Counted from the first letter of the stretch, positions 12,464-24,827 are shown. The stretch is 64,000 nucleotides of DNA from Lentinula raphanica (GCA_027919835.1 JANVFP010000057.1:1-64000); one strand, 5' to 3'. Notes: a model not told the origin generated them from the sequence alone. Program-made: numbers and translations.

Positions 12464-13966
12464 ATGCCATTGTTCCTCTCATTACCCGACGAGCTATTGC
12501 ATACTATTATCGACTATGTTGCTTACATTCCGAAAATGCCAGATTCGCCTTCCAAATCTCCCTTCAAGAGGGCTTCATCTGAACTCCTGGCGCTCTCTGT
12601 AGCCAATTGGCGGCTACGTCGAATCTGTCTGCCTTTCCTCTTTGCGAACATTGAAATACATGACGAAGATGTGGACAAATTGGAGGATGATCAAGCCGCA
12701 GTTTTGACAAGATTCACAAAGTTCGTCTTATCAGTAGCAACTATGTATCATTGTCTAATCCTTTACCAATGTTCACAGAGTTTTGGTCATAAACCTACCC
12801 AACTTCCCTGGACCCTCTTCGCAATCAAGAAATCAGACTGTGATCCAAACTCTGCCCAAACTCAAGAAACTTTCCTACGTCGCGTTGGAACATTGTTTGG
12901 ACAGACCTCTCATGCTAAGAACGATACTTGTGCAACCTCTTGTAACATCAGTTTTGGTTCGCGAGCTGCCTGACGAGTCTATGCGCAACGAAGATTTGTC
13001 AAAGGTGATCCTTGAGTTCGAAGCACTATCGGTCTCTCCTGACCTTTCTCCGGATCTCGAGAATTGCCTTAAACATGGCATGAGGGTAGCGTCCCTTGTC
13101 CTTTTTGATCCAGAATTACTCGACACCAAATTCGCATCTAGGAATTTCACTGGACTGGAACAACTAGAAATCTATATGGGCGACCTTCCTATCTCATTCT
13201 CATCGCTATCCATTCTTGCGTCAAATCATCCCGCCTTGAATGAGCTTTGGCTCATTGATTATGAGCAACATTATTTTTCTCATCATACACCGACATTCAT
13301 TTCATTATTTGAAGAGGAATCTCGACGTCAGGGTCTCAGAGAAAGCTTTGATGTCGGACGTGTTGGTCTTTGTAGAGCCATCGATCGGCCCACACAGGAG
13401 TGGGATGTCTTGGCATTCGACCTGAGCTTATGCGCCAGTGCCTCTCTACGACAGCTACTTCCCCTCGTTGCCTCTTCATTTCCGAAAATCGAACAACTTA
13501 CTCTCAGTTTTGACAAAGTGATGTATTATGCAGTACGTCATCTCTTATGTGGTCTCACTGATGCTGACCTTTCCTTTGGATTCAGGAAGACCTTGCTTCC
13601 ACACTTGCACTCTTTTCTATGCTCAGGGTTGTGTACCTACGACATCTTACCTTGGAGCAGCTCATCTTCAAAACTGAAGACAGGAAGTGTATGCCTTTAG
13701 TGGCTCAGCAGATTGAATCCACAAATCCTTCCGATAAGTTGGAACTTCCCAGCGAAGTAGTTGCTTGTGCAGAAAGCAAGATATCACATCTTACGTCTTT
13801 CCTAGCGAACCAAGTCAGAACGTTGGATTCTATCTGGATTGATGGTAGGGGCTCTGAAAGTGGATTACTGGGGCGTTGGAATTTCCAAGGATGGAATCAT
13901 GTACTCAATAGCAATCGCGAAGTTGGTGGAACTCTTGAATACAGAAGATATCGGTATATAGCCTAA
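12464..13966 (+). CDS. F-box-like protein, family copy 1
   Basis: Predicted substrate-adaptor-like protein of about 460 residues. The N-terminus MPLFLSLPDELLHTIIDYVA is an F-box-like helix pair, the usual SKP1-binding part of SCF ubiquitin ligases. Then follow the family block LALSVANWRLRRICLPFLF and a long region with LRR-like spacing, including LNELWLIDYE, RVGLCRAIDRPTQEW and LVASSFPKIEQL. Two introns are inferred: one after FTK (12721-12778, GT-AG) and one after VMYYA, ending before EDLASTLALFSMLRVV. The C-terminus has QVRTLDSIWIDG, WNHVLNSNREVGGTLEY. The start is placed at the ATG in ACCACCATCATG, a context shared with copies 2 and 3. The true substrate is unknown, and the F-box assignment rests on a short motif. 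Confidence 0.75.
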
Positions 13967-14215
13967 ACACGAATGCCATGCTATCGTAGATGAAGCCGTC
14001 ATTCAGAACAATTATTGAGCTTTCCAAATTCTAGTGGTCCGTGTAAACTGAACCGATCAGATTTCACTGTCAAACACGCACTGTAAAAGCTAAAGCTCTC
14101 AGATCTCAGGCCTGAAGCTGAAGCATGAAGCATGATGCATGATGAAGCGCGACCAATTATTTTATTCACACGGGCCGACAACACGCGCTGCTCAACGTTG
14201 TTTTGAACCACCATC

Positions 14216-15708
14216 ATGCCCCTCAGATTCCAGTCATTGCCTGACGAGCTCCTTCATTCTGTTATCGACTGCATTGCATATATCTATGTGCCACCAGTGC
14301 CGCATTTCAAACCCCAGTCCAGGCAACGCACATTTGAACTCTTCGCGCTCTCTGTAGCCAATTGGCGGCTACGTCAAATATGTCTGCCTTTCCTCTTCGC
14401 ACGAATCAAAATACGGAATAAGAATGCTTCAAAGGAGCTAGAGAAGCATCTTACAGTTTTCTCCAAATTTACCAAGTATGTTTTTAAATACAGACTACTG
14501 TCCATCCTGAACCATTATTCGAAAGGTTTTTGGTTATAGAGATTGACCTAACAGCCTCTCAAAGAAAAGATCAAATCATAATTGGAATGCTTCACCAGTT
14601 CAAGAAACTTCTATGTGTCGAGCTGAAATATTGCTGGAATCAAACTCTCATGCTGAAGAGCTTACTGGCGCATCCCTCTGTTCCAACAGTCGTGGTTCAC
14701 CGTTTACCTGATGAGTTGTTGCACAATGATGACTTGTCAAAGGTAACCCTCAAGCTGGGGATATTGAGCCGCATTGGTGAATTCTCTTTGGAATCAGAAA
14801 AATGCCTGGACCGAGGCATGAAGCTGGCATGTCTTGAGCTTTACCGACCCGACTTATATCTCCACCCCGAATTCAGACTGAGGCCTTTACATGGACTGAA
14901 AGAATTACGAATCCACGTAGGCACTGTTCCTATCTCCTCATCCTGGCTATCCATCCTCTTATCAACACATCCAACCTTGTACGAGCTGTGGCTCCTCGAT
15001 AGTTACGAGACTGCCGTACTTCATGAAACTACGTTCATATCCACGTTTGATGCAGAATCTCAAAGACAGGGTTTCAAAGGAGACTTTGTCTTTACTCGTA
15101 TTGGTCTTCGTAGAGCTGTTGGCCGATCTTCACAGGAGTGGTCTGTCATGGGACTCTACTTATGTGCCCATTCTGCCATTGGTACATCTTTGGTCCAAGT
15201 ACTCACACTTGTTGCCTCTTCATTTCCCAAGGTCGAAAATCTGGCCCTTGATCTCAATCGACATGGGGGAATGTATGATATTGTGCGTCATGTCCATTTC
15301 ACCGCATCTCACTCATATTGATATCCTTTGATCTAGGACGATCTCGCTTCTCTATTTGCCTGTTTCTCTGTTCTCAGAATTGTACAATTACACAAGGTCT
15401 TCAGACAACTCATCTTTGAAGCTGGCACTGAGAAGTGCAAGCCTCCATTGGTCCAGCTTGAATTACAATCTACAGATGTGGTGGATGAAGCGGCTGCATA
15501 TGCAGAAAGCGGGCTATCACAGTTTGTATCTCTTATTGCAAAACAGGTCAGAACTTTGGAATTTCTCCTGATCAAGGATAAGGACTGCCAATATGGAGCA
15601 TCTCCTCCTGGCTGGTATGTCAATGATGGCTGGCTTCAAATAGTCAATAGAACTTGGGATGTTGATGGAACTCTTCAATACGTTAGATATCCAGTATGGG
15701 TTGAATAG
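14216..15708 (+). CDS. F-box-like protein, family copy 2
   Basis: Tandem paralogue of the gene ending at 13966, with the same three-exon plan. The N-terminus MPLRFQSLPDELLHSVIDCI is F-box-like, followed by LFALSVANWRLRQICLPFLF. The first intron begins at GTATGTTTTT after FTK and rejoins as FLVIEIDLTAS. The middle exon has VHRLPDELLHNDDLSKV, LYELWLLDS, RIGLRRAVGRSSQEW and LVASSFPKVENLALDL. A second intron after GGMYDI leads to DDLASLFACFSVLRIVQLHK. The C-terminus has KQVRTLEFLLIKD and ends VGWVE-like at a TAG (last residues YPVWVE). No disabling mutation was seen. The start is the ATG within ACCACCATCATG. Confidence 0.75.
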
Positions 15709-15852
15709 TAGTATGCTCCTACTAGTATATACACGACATAGTACTTGTATAACTGATAGTATGGTTGATCATCATCAACGAGAAATAATCACTCTTGGGC
15801 TTAGTTCGCTATGTTTCCTTTTCTCTTTCTTTCCTGCTGTTGAGCCGAGCCC

Positions 15853-15898
15853 TTAGCGCTTTAGCGCTTGTTGCTTAGTGCCAAAACCCTAACCCTCC
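15853..15898 (+). promoter_or_regulatory. TTAGCGCT pair and telomere-like CCCTAACCCT upstream of F-box copy 3
   Basis: Two contiguous TTAGCGCT octamers (15853-15868), a TTAGTGCC a few bases on, and CCCTAACCCTCC near 15887, all within 100 bp of the ATG at 15950. The F-box gene at 46718 has a related TTAGCGCCTG array and a CTAGGG repeat upstream. Function is unknown. Confidence 0.4.
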
Positions 15899-15949
15899 TA
15901 AGCCACTTCACTGGGCGTCAAACAAATTCTTGACGTTTAAACCACCATC

Positions 15950-17422
15950 ATGGATTCATTGCCACACGAGCTGCTTCACTCTATCATCGAGTATATCGCA
16001 TATGTTCCCGTACTCACCTTCGCCTATGACTTCAAATCCCGGTTCGAGCGCGTGTCACCTGCACTCCGTGCGCTTTCCAAAGCCAATGTACAATCACGTC
16101 AAGCTTGTCTGCCGTTCCTTTTCGCAAACATCAAAATAAGGCATGATAGAGATGCGCGAAAGCTGAGGAAGTATGTCACACTTTTCTCGAGATATACAAA
16201 GTACGTTCTATTACTACAACCTGCTGTACATTCCTTGACCAACGTTACAGATTGTTGTTCATCGACTCTAACTCTAGTGACAACATAGGAGATCCAATCA
16301 TAGCGCAAATTGTGCCCCAACTCAAACACCTTCTCCATGTCGAGATGCCAGGAAGGACTTGGGATAAACCCGTTTTGCTTAGAGCAATTCTTTCGCATCC
16401 CACTGTTATAACGGTTCGGGTCAGCGGCTTGTTACCTAAGAGTAACGATGATTTCTCGAAGGTGATTTTCGATCATCGAAACTTGTGGAATCCTGAAACA
16501 GATTTCTTCGAGCAACGCCTGATCAATGGCATGAAACCGTCACGGCTGGAAATTCATAGTCCCCACTTACTTGACACCATGCCAGTGGACTTTGGATCTA
16601 GGATTTTCCCTGGCCTGGAACAAATACAATTCCGCATGGCTCAGCATTGTGTTTCATTCTCCTGGCTTGCCGCCCTCTCATCAACTCATCCGCACTTGAA
16701 CGAGTTTTGGCTCTATGATCCTGGTCGATGTTACTTTCCTCGCCATGTGCCCCCGTTCATATCCACGTTTGATGAAGACTCTCGACACCAGGGTCTCAAA
16801 AAAGACTTTTTCGTTACGCGTGTTGGTCTTCGTAGAAATATCAATCGGCCTTCCGAGCAGGAGTGGTATGTATTTGGATTCACCTTCCGCACCACTTCTT
16901 CCAGTACCTCTCTCATCAAGATCCTCGTGCTCGTTGCCTCCTCATTCCCAAAGCTCGAAATCCTTGGACTCGATCTTAGTGCACACAATGGGATGTACGA
17001 TGCTGTGCGTTGTTTTATTCACAGCCTAATCTATGCTAAAACCTGATGACACCTTTGGACTTAGGACGAACTTGCCGGTACACTTCCCGCTCCTCAGAGT
17101 TGTTTACCTAAGTAATGTCCATCGGCGGCTCAAGGAAGGAGCTGGGTACGAGCTGTGCAAGTTACAGGTTCCGAAAGAAGGCTCCGACCTGGTCCTCTCT
17201 CCACGTATTTCTCATGTGGAACGAGCGACATTCCAATTGATGTTTTGTCTGGCGAAACAAGTCAGAACATTGGATTCCTTCCGAATTGATAGTAACGGGT
17301 ATGATAATGAATCATCCAGATCTGGCACAAAGTGGTCTCTCAAAGGATGGCGCCATGTAGTCAATAGTAATCGGGCTGTTGGCGGACTACGTTTGAAACG
17401 TGCCATCGTGAGCTTATACTAG
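15950..17422 (+). CDS. F-box-like protein, family copy 3
   Basis: Third tandem copy in the same orientation. It starts MDSLPHELLHSIIEYIAYVP (F-box-like), then LRALSKANVQSRQACLPFLF, diverged from the SVANWRLR block of its sisters. Intron 1 follows RYTK and rejoins as LLFIDSNSSD. The middle exon has LNEFWLYDPGRCYFPRH, RVGLRRNINRPSEQEWYVFG and LVASSFPKLEILGLDL. Intron 2 follows GMYDAV and rejoins as DELAGTLPLLRVVYLSNV. The C-terminus has KQVRTLDSFRIDSNG, WRHVVNSNRAVGGLRLK, ending IVSLY at a TAG. It appears intact. The family probably varies its LRR-like surface between copies while keeping the ends, as expected for substrate-recruiting proteins (inference). Confidence 0.75.
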
Positions 17423-18011
17423 GTCTTTGTTCTCCTTCACGCGATGAGTTGTAAATACCGGTATCGATTCAGCAATCATTTCTCTCACTGGTGATGCCCC
17501 TGTGCCTACTGAGTGCTAGGAACAGATATCCGGCCTGCAATTGATCCTCGGTCGCACTAGGAAGAAACTTGATCGACAGGCCTCATTCTTAGAAATGCCA
17601 GATGACTTACCGCCATTGTTTTACATACAGCCACAGTAACACAACACCAATAGGAAGCATATCATATGAACTGCAAGAGTCAGGTCACATAACCCACAAT
17701 GGCGAAATTCTTCAACCGCTCCAGCCAGGTAAGTAATTCGAACTCTTGTTCTGTCTTCGACTCTAATTCTATCTCGCCAAGCCAGCTCGAACAAACGCCA
17801 CCGTGAATTCGGTGAGAATGTTGTAGCGAATCGCAATGCCATTGGCGTGGCAGTATGTAGTAATCGCACCAAGAATCAGCACTCGTGACGGCTATTCTTG
17901 TCAAGCCACCAACTCCAAGTATCCTCACGCTCATGACCATACTCAATCGTCTGAAGCTATATAGACAGACTTAGCCTTCTGTAATGCAAAGGCTGCGAGA
18001 AGATCCTGACA
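17423..18011. other. Intergenic, with a possible coding relic on the minus strand
   Basis: The region separates the F-box tandem from the P450 tandem. On the minus strand around 17780-17890 one frame reads LILGAITTYCHANGIAIRYN followed by ILTEFTVAFVRAGLAR and then a stop. This looks protein-like but has no start and no clear continuation. It may be a gene relic. No domain was recognised. Confidence 0.25.
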
Positions 18012-20139
18012 ATGCTAAACCTCATATTCGTCCTTATCGCAACTTTACTACTCACTCTTCGATGGATCAAGTCAATCCGCTTGCGTTCGAAGCTACCTCC
18101 TGGACCCTCCGGTCTTCCAATCCTTGGTAATGTGCTTCAACTTCCGTCGAGCCAGCCATGGTCGACCTTCGATAAATGGACGAAGCAATATGGTAATGCT
18201 CAGACTAATGATCAATCAGAAGGTGAAGCTTATCAGCAGAATAGGTCCCATCTTCTACCTCAATATTGCGGGCCAAGATACGATCGTGCTTGGAACACAT
18301 AAAGCAGCAGCGGATCTATTGGATCGAAGAGCCAACACATATTCCGATAGGCCTGAGTACGTTGTTCTCAACATCCTCACCGGTAGCATGCATTGGGCTT
18401 GGACCCAAGCGGACGATTTGTGGAAAAGACAACGCCGAGGCGCTCACGAGTGAGTTGTTAGAATCTCATTTCCATGAGTCGAAGATTCAGCGATTCCAGA
18501 TCCCTAGGTCCTCAAACTGCAAAGGAGTACTTTCCCTATCAAGAGACTGAATCTATCATCCTAGTCGATCAACTCCTCACCGACCCAGAGAATTTCCTCG
18601 AGCACTTTCAACGCGTTTCGACCTCCCTCAATCTGTCCATAATCTACGGATGGTCACCAGTCCTAGATTCTACTCATCCGACTATTCTGCAGATCGACCG
18701 TTACAATCATCAAATTCTTGTGTCGGCTATGCCTGGAAATTTCTGGGTTGAGTTCAAATACTTCAACTGGATGAAATACCTCCCAGCATGGATGTGTCGG
18801 TGGAGACAAAATGCAGAGAAGAAACATAGTCGTGACTCGGTCATGCTCCAGGGTCTGTCTGCAGGTGTGCAGAAGCGGATGGTAACTGAATCAAAGTATC
18901 GGCTTTACACAAACTTATACGATACTGAGTGTCCTTTTTCAGGAAGCAGGCGACGACGCCACGTGTGTAGCTGGGAAGCTCCTTCAAAACACTGAAAGCT
19001 CAACAGAAGCGGCCTGGAATTCTGCCTCTATCTAGTATGTTGATCATCCATCTTTCATCTTTCATCAAGTCGTGGTTCTTAACCTCGGAGTCCATTAGTT
19101 CAGCTGGATCTGAAACCGTCAGCTCGACTTCTTTTTCGAGAGTGAACTCGATAATTGAGATCTATATTCGGCAGACTGCTGCTCAACTTACATGGTTTAC
19201 ACTGGCGATGATATTATATCCAGAGGCGCAGCGCCTTGCCCACGAAGAACTAGGTGAGCCGGAACATACTCGTATTGACATGAACGTATAGCTTGACATC
19301 AGAGTATACAGACCGTGTTGTTGGCCCGTTTCGTCTTCCAAACTTTGATGATTACGAGCAACTGCCGTATATACGCGCTACGGTTAAGGAAATCCTGCGG
19401 TGGAGACCAGCAGCCCCTCTAGGTAAGCAGATATTGAATGTTATGACAGTACAGTTTGTGTTCAGCTTCCTCCGTAATAGCTCTCCCCCATCGACTCACT
19501 CAGGACGACCATTACGAGGGGTATTTCCTACCCAAGGGCACAATCGTTTATCCTAATGTCTGGTGAAGATCTTCGAACCGCCGTCATCTGCAATGGAAAT
19601 GAAACTAACTTCGCTCGCATTCAAGGTCAATGCATCACGAATCCGAACTTTATGGCGACGATGCTGAACACTTCAGACCTAGCCGGTTTCTCAATGTCGA
19701 AGGGAAGGTTGACTCTTCAATCGAAGATACCAAGGATGAGGGGCATTTCAGTTTCGGTTTCGGAAAGAGGTGCGTCGTCTATGTTATAACTCTCGCATCT
19801 GAACTCAACAACGACGAAAGGATCTGTGTGGGTCGGCATGTAGCAAACAACAATCTATTCATCCATATTGCGTATTTGCTTTGGGCATTCAATATTGCTG
19901 CAGAAGTGGATTCAAATGGGACACAAAAGCTTCCCGATCCTCTAAACTTTGACGACGGTTTGACTACGTGAGTCCTCTTCGATTATCTATAGATCATCGT
20001 TGGAATCCGTGATCTCTCCCTCGTTTTTGACAGCCGGCCGATACCTTTTGGTTGCAAAATCACGCCGCGCAATGCTGATGTGGCAGATCTCATAGTGCAA
20101 GCTAAGCTTGAGCGACTTGGAGTTGGAGAGGGAAGGTAA
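18012..20139 (+). CDS. Cytochrome P450, tandem copy 1
   Basis: Membrane-anchored haem monooxygenase of about 510-525 residues after removal of roughly ten short introns. The N-terminal hydrophobic anchor ([13 protein letters not shown]) is followed by the Pro-rich hinge [15 protein letters not shown]. The I-helix oxygen-binding motif is YSAGSET, assembled across two introns. The K-helix ExxR is in KEILRWRP, the PERF-like segment is [11 protein letters not shown], and the haem-binding loop is [14 protein letters not shown] with the axial cysteine intact. Intron 1 lies between WTKQYG and [11 protein letters not shown]. The tail [17 protein letters not shown] ends GVGEGR at a TAA. The substrate is unknown. 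The overall look is like basidiomycete E-class P450s related to O-methylsterigmatocystin-oxidoreductase-type enzymes (tentative). No lesion was seen. Confidence 0.85.
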
Positions 20140-21110
20140 TCGATGCTCCACGTGAAATGTATGGTCTGGACAAAGGTTCTTTCTACATTGAGGAATCCAT
20201 GATATTTTGACCATGCTGTATACATGATAGTCCAGATGTCCTCAAAGGCATTAGTATATCATGTCACGGTTAACAAGAAACACTATGCCTCATTGAATTT
20301 CAATCCTAACCCCTCTGCTTCTTCTCAGTTCTTCTCATCCTTTCTCATCTTCCCGCCTCCCTATGTCGCTTTTCCCATTGTCAACTAGCATCCGGTTGTA
20401 TTGAAGATAGCTCCATTTCCATTACTGGTCCACACCAACAAGCTGTAGCCATCCGCTGACTGTACGGTACCTGATGAAACTTGAAGCAACCTTGCACAAA
20501 GATCAGTGGAGAGCAATGATAATGGCGTTGGTGATAATAATCTCACGGAACACGAGATTTCACCAATTTTACTCGTTAAGCGCTGTTGAGCGCCCAACAC
20601 TCTCGTTCTCTCACCGCCGCCTGTCTTTCTGTGCTGAGGTCATATTCGCTGTATCCTACACACCTTGGCTCATCGACAAATTACAATCCATACTACGTCT
20701 GCTCCACAGGCTAACGAAAATGTGCCAGTACTGTGTATCACCTGCCTGTTGAACCGCATGATTACCCCAACAACTGTGTTGCTTGACGTCCAACTTGGCC
20801 TTGTCAGATATCAAATCCCATAACACATACACCAGACACACCAAGGCTACAATAACGTCGCTCAATCAGGTAGATTTTACATGTAGGCATATGCTACGCT
20901 ATCTCTGACAACCCAATATGAACGACGTTCAGAAGAACGCCTCAGTTCGGTTTCAGGATTCCATCGGAGGATGCTTGCGAATAGAACGAATCGATCTGGG
21001 AGAAATTGCGATATAAAGAGAATTCCCTTCGTCAAATCGCAAGCCTCGCAAGGATCCAGGCTTACTATAAGCAAATTGTGCGACATAGAATTTGCCACCG
21101 GAGCTTCACG
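20140..21110. other. Intergenic region between P450 copies 1 and 2
   Basis: About 970 bp with no supported gene. Short frames on both strands show no motif. It must carry the terminator of P450 copy 1 and the promoter of copy 2, but no clear box was identified. Confidence 0.35.
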
Positions 21111-23234
21111 ATGTTGAACGCTATATTCGTCCTCTTTGCTATTTTCTTCACTCTCAAGGCTATCAAGGCATTCCACTTGCATTCAAAATTGCCTCCCGGA
21201 CCCTCAGGCGTTCCGATCTTTGGTAACGTCTTTCAGCTTCCCCAGAATCAGTTGTGGTTGGCCTTCGACAAATGGACAAAGCAATATGGTAATGCTCAGA
21301 TCGCGCTCGAAAGATACTCAGTGCTCATTGATAGTACAGGTCCCATCTTCTATCTCAACATTGCGGGTCAAGATGTAATCGTGTTGGGACACCATAAAGC
21401 AGCAACAGATCTATTGGATCGAAGAGCCAATGCATACTCCGACAGGCCCGAGCTTGTTGTTTCCAATCTCTTTGCTGGCGGTATGCACTGGGTTTTGGCT
21501 CAAGCAGATGGATTCTGGAAAAAACAGCGGCGAAGAGCTTATGAGTGAGTATCAAACATTATTCCATGCCTGTGTGGCTTTCAAAGAAGAATCAGTGATT
21601 CAATACTCTCAGAGCTCTGAACGGTCAGACTGCGAAGGAATACTTCCCCTATCAGGAGACCGAGTCTGTCATCCTTGTTGATCAACTACTAACCAACCCA
21701 GAAAATTTTCTTGAACATTTTTGGCGCGTTTCTACCTCTCTCAATCTGTCTATAATATACGGCTGGTCTCCAGTCTTAGACTCCAACCACCCAACTATCT
21801 TGCAACTCGATATCTTCAATCGTCGGATTCTTGAAGCAGCTGTGCCTAATGGGAGTTTCTGGGTTGAATTCAAGTATTTCAACTGGATGAAATATTTACC
21901 GGCGTGGATGTGTTCATGGAGACGATATGCAGAAAAAAAGTTCGCGCATGATTCGATTATGCTCGAGGGCTTGTCCGCAGATGTGCGAAAGCGTATGGTA
22001 CATTTAAAGTGTAAGGTCTCCGATACTCGAAAGAAACTGACTGTTTTCTCGCAGGAAGCAGGTGACGACTCTGTTTGCGTAGCGGGAAAGATTCTCGAAA
22101 GCACGGAGAGCCCATTCGAAGCAGCCTGGAATTCTGCCACCATCTAGTACGTGATTATGATATCATTTAACTGTGAACCTGTGTTTTCTTACTCTGGTGA
22201 CAGTTCAGCTGGATCGGAAACTGTGAGTGCTAAGTATGCCTTTGAATAAATATCAAATTGATGATCTTTCTTTTTGTCTGTCAGACATCTACTCAACTCG
22301 CATGGTTTATGCAAGCAGTAATACTATATCCAGATGCTCAGCGCCGTGCCCATGAGGAACTAGGTAAGGATTGCTCATATCTGAATCTGAAGATCAAGAC
22401 CTCACTATGAAGTATGCAGATCGTGTCGTTGGCTCATTCCGTCTTCCTAGCTTCGACGACTACGAGCATCTGCCATATATACGTGCTATGGTGAAAGAGA
22501 TTCTACGTTGGAGGCCAGCAGGCCCTTTCGGTGAATTCAGCGAGTTTTATACTGGTCAATCGCGGTACTTAGTTTCTTTGTGATAGGGATCCCACATCGA
22601 CTCAACCAAGATGATTATTATGAAGGATATTTTTTGCCCAAGGGCACCATCTGTTTTCCGAATCTCTGGTGAGTGAAATCACTAATCACGGACAACTGTA
22701 TTCACTTCACTCTCATTTCAGGTCGATTCACCATGACACCGAACTTTATGGTGATGACGCTGAACATTTCAATCCTAGCCGCTTCCTCAACGTCGACGGA
22801 ATAATTGAATCTTCGATCGAAGACACCAAGGATGAGGGCCACTTTGGCTTTGGCTTCGGAAAGAGGTGCGAGGGCTTCAATGATACACTACTCACTTTCT
22901 ACGCACTCAGACCTACCTTGAACGTTCAAAGGTCCTGTGTAGGTCGGCATATAGCGAACAACAGCTTATTCATCCATATCGCATATATGCTGTGGGCATT
23001 CAACATTACTGCCGAGATCGATTCGAATGGAACGACCAAGTTGCCTGATCCTCTCCAAGTTATTGAAGGTCTGACAACGTGAGTCTAAACCTGTATCCTG
23101 CCAGAATGTTCTTCATCTCTTCCCTCGTTCACAGCCCACCGATGCCTTTTGGTTGCAAGATCACGCCGCGCAATGCTGATGTGGTGGGACTCATAGCGCA
23201 AGCCAAGATTGAGAGACTCGGAGTTCAAGTATGA
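21111..23234 (+). CDS. Cytochrome P450, tandem copy 2
   Basis: Close paralogue of the P450 ending at 20139, with the same exon plan. The start [18 protein letters not shown] gives the membrane anchor; the hinge is [15 protein letters not shown]. The first intron between WTKQYG and [11 protein letters not shown] is a multiple of three without a stop, so its retention would add residues rather than truncate. I-helix YSAGSET, Exx[20 protein letters not shown] and haem loop FGFGKR joined to the CVGRHIANN exon are present. The intron before that exon is less clear: the exon begins SCVGRH rather than ICVGRH at the joint. The C-terminus [17 protein letters not shown] ends LGVQV at a TGA. The 3' end of this gene is the source of an 828-bp tandem duplication directly downstream. 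Confidence 0.82.
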
Positions 23235-24618
23235 AGTCAATGTCGCTTCAACTTACATCCTCAGGCCGATCCTCGAGCTTCTTCTCTTTCCCAGAAAGAT
23301 CAGCGGGCGTTATAGAAGGGTCGAAGCCAGATTCGTGGGGTCGCTCAACCAAATGCTCAGAGCAATGCTCTGTTATAACTCTGCCATCGTGTGACGTGTT
23401 GTGGCAAAAGTAGAATGTTATCCAGTTTGAAGTCTGTCAGTGTGAGCGCTGGGAATTGCCAAGCACTTTCGAGTGCTATCGATATCACAACTTCACAACC
23501 GACTTTCACGCTTTCACGCTTTTTTACGGCGCTCATCTTTCGTTGAGTACCACCTTATGCATATGCCTTGTGCTCAGGCTTCGCTGGCATTGTGATCCTG
23601 ATTTCTGATCCGTCTACCCAAAGTATATCTCTCCTAGACTGCAACATACCCACAACAGCTGTATGGTATGACTTCTACGAAGTTTGATATAGCCAAGAAC
23701 AATGAGGCTCCCGAGCTTCCATCCAATCAGGTAGAGTGAGCAGCCATCCTGTCTTCTCTGACTATATTTCTGACTATTCCTGACAATCAGTACCTGTTCA
23801 TCCATATCATGTATTTGCTTTGGGCGTTCAACATTTCTGAAGAAGTGGATTCGGATGGGAGACAACTTACAAGCTTCCTGATCACTTGAGTTTTGTCGAC
23901 CGTTTGAGACGTGAGTCTTCATTGATTATCTGTACATGTAGACCATTTCTGAATGAGTCCGTGATGATTTCTCCATCCTTTTGACAGTCGGTTGATACCC
24001 TTTGGATGCAGATCACTGCCCCGCGCAATGTTGATGTGGCGAAACTCATAGCGCAAGCTAAAATTGAGAGACTCAGAGTTTAAGTATTATTGAAGCCCTC
24101 CTTTCGCTTCTTACACCCTCAGCAGGCCAACTCTTGAGCTGATTCTCTTCTCCAGAAAGATCAGCGGGCACTAGAAAAGGCCGAAGCTAGATTCGGGTGC
24201 TTCCGTGGGGTCGTTCAAGCCTGAGGTCGTTCAGTCAATTGCTCTGCCATCGTGCGACGTGTAGTGTCAAAAGTAGAATGTTTTTTTTTCAGTTTGAAAT
24301 TTGTGAGCGCTGAGAATTGACAAGCACTCTGAGCGCCAATTCTTATCACAACTCTACCATAAACCTTCACCGCGGTGATCTCTGGTGATCTTTCATACCT
24401 TTTGCCGTGTTCGGGCTTTAAACAATTGCCCTAGCATTGTAATCCTGATCCGTCTATCCAAACTACGTCTCGCCTAGAATGCAACATACCCACAACTGCC
24501 ATATTGTATGTCTTCTACGAAGTCTGGGATAACCAAGAACAGCGGGGCTACTGAGTTCCATCCAATCAGGTACTTTGGAGTGAGCAGCCATCCTGTCTTC
24601 TATATTTCTGACAATCAG
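22963..24618 (+). repeat. 828-bp tandem direct duplication of a P450 3' end and flank
   Basis: Copy A (about 22963-23790) and copy B (23791-24618) abut. Matching landmarks are all offset by about 828 bp: TTCATCCATAT at 22969 and 23797, and the end ACAATCAG at 23783-23790 and 24611-24618. The unit begins inside the last coding exons of P450 copy 2 and ends in its 3' flank. Copy B has diverged by substitutions and balanced indels. Confidence 0.7.
23791..24083 (+). pseudogene. Truncated P450 C-terminal fragment (duplicate of copy 2)
   Basis: It reads [20 protein letters not shown], matching the segment after the haem loop of the P450 genes. It then loses frame at the point equivalent to GTTKLPDP because of inserted bases and hits a TGA. 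The last-exon equivalent around 24000-24083 still reads [13 protein letters not shown] before a TAA. It lacks the first 85 percent of the gene including the haem cysteine, so it cannot encode a P450. It originated as copy B of the 828-bp duplication. Confidence 0.8.
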
Positions 24619-24827
24619 TGCAAAGATGTGAACGATGGCCGGAAAGTGCTACGATGCAGCAAAACCACATATCATCGTAGGGGCCAGGGGATAATCATAG
24701 CGGCAATTGCACCCGCAGTGACAGCCATTCTGTCGATTCAAAAGCCCTGAGAGTACTTCAAAGGCTTACTACTATTTAAGCAAAGAGTATATCCCGACAT
24801 AATGACTGCCCCCAGAAGAGCTTGACA

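Noticed and set aside
15887..15898. CCCTAACCCTCC as an internal telomere
   Set aside because: Fewer than two full repeats; it is reported only as a motif shared with another F-box promoter.
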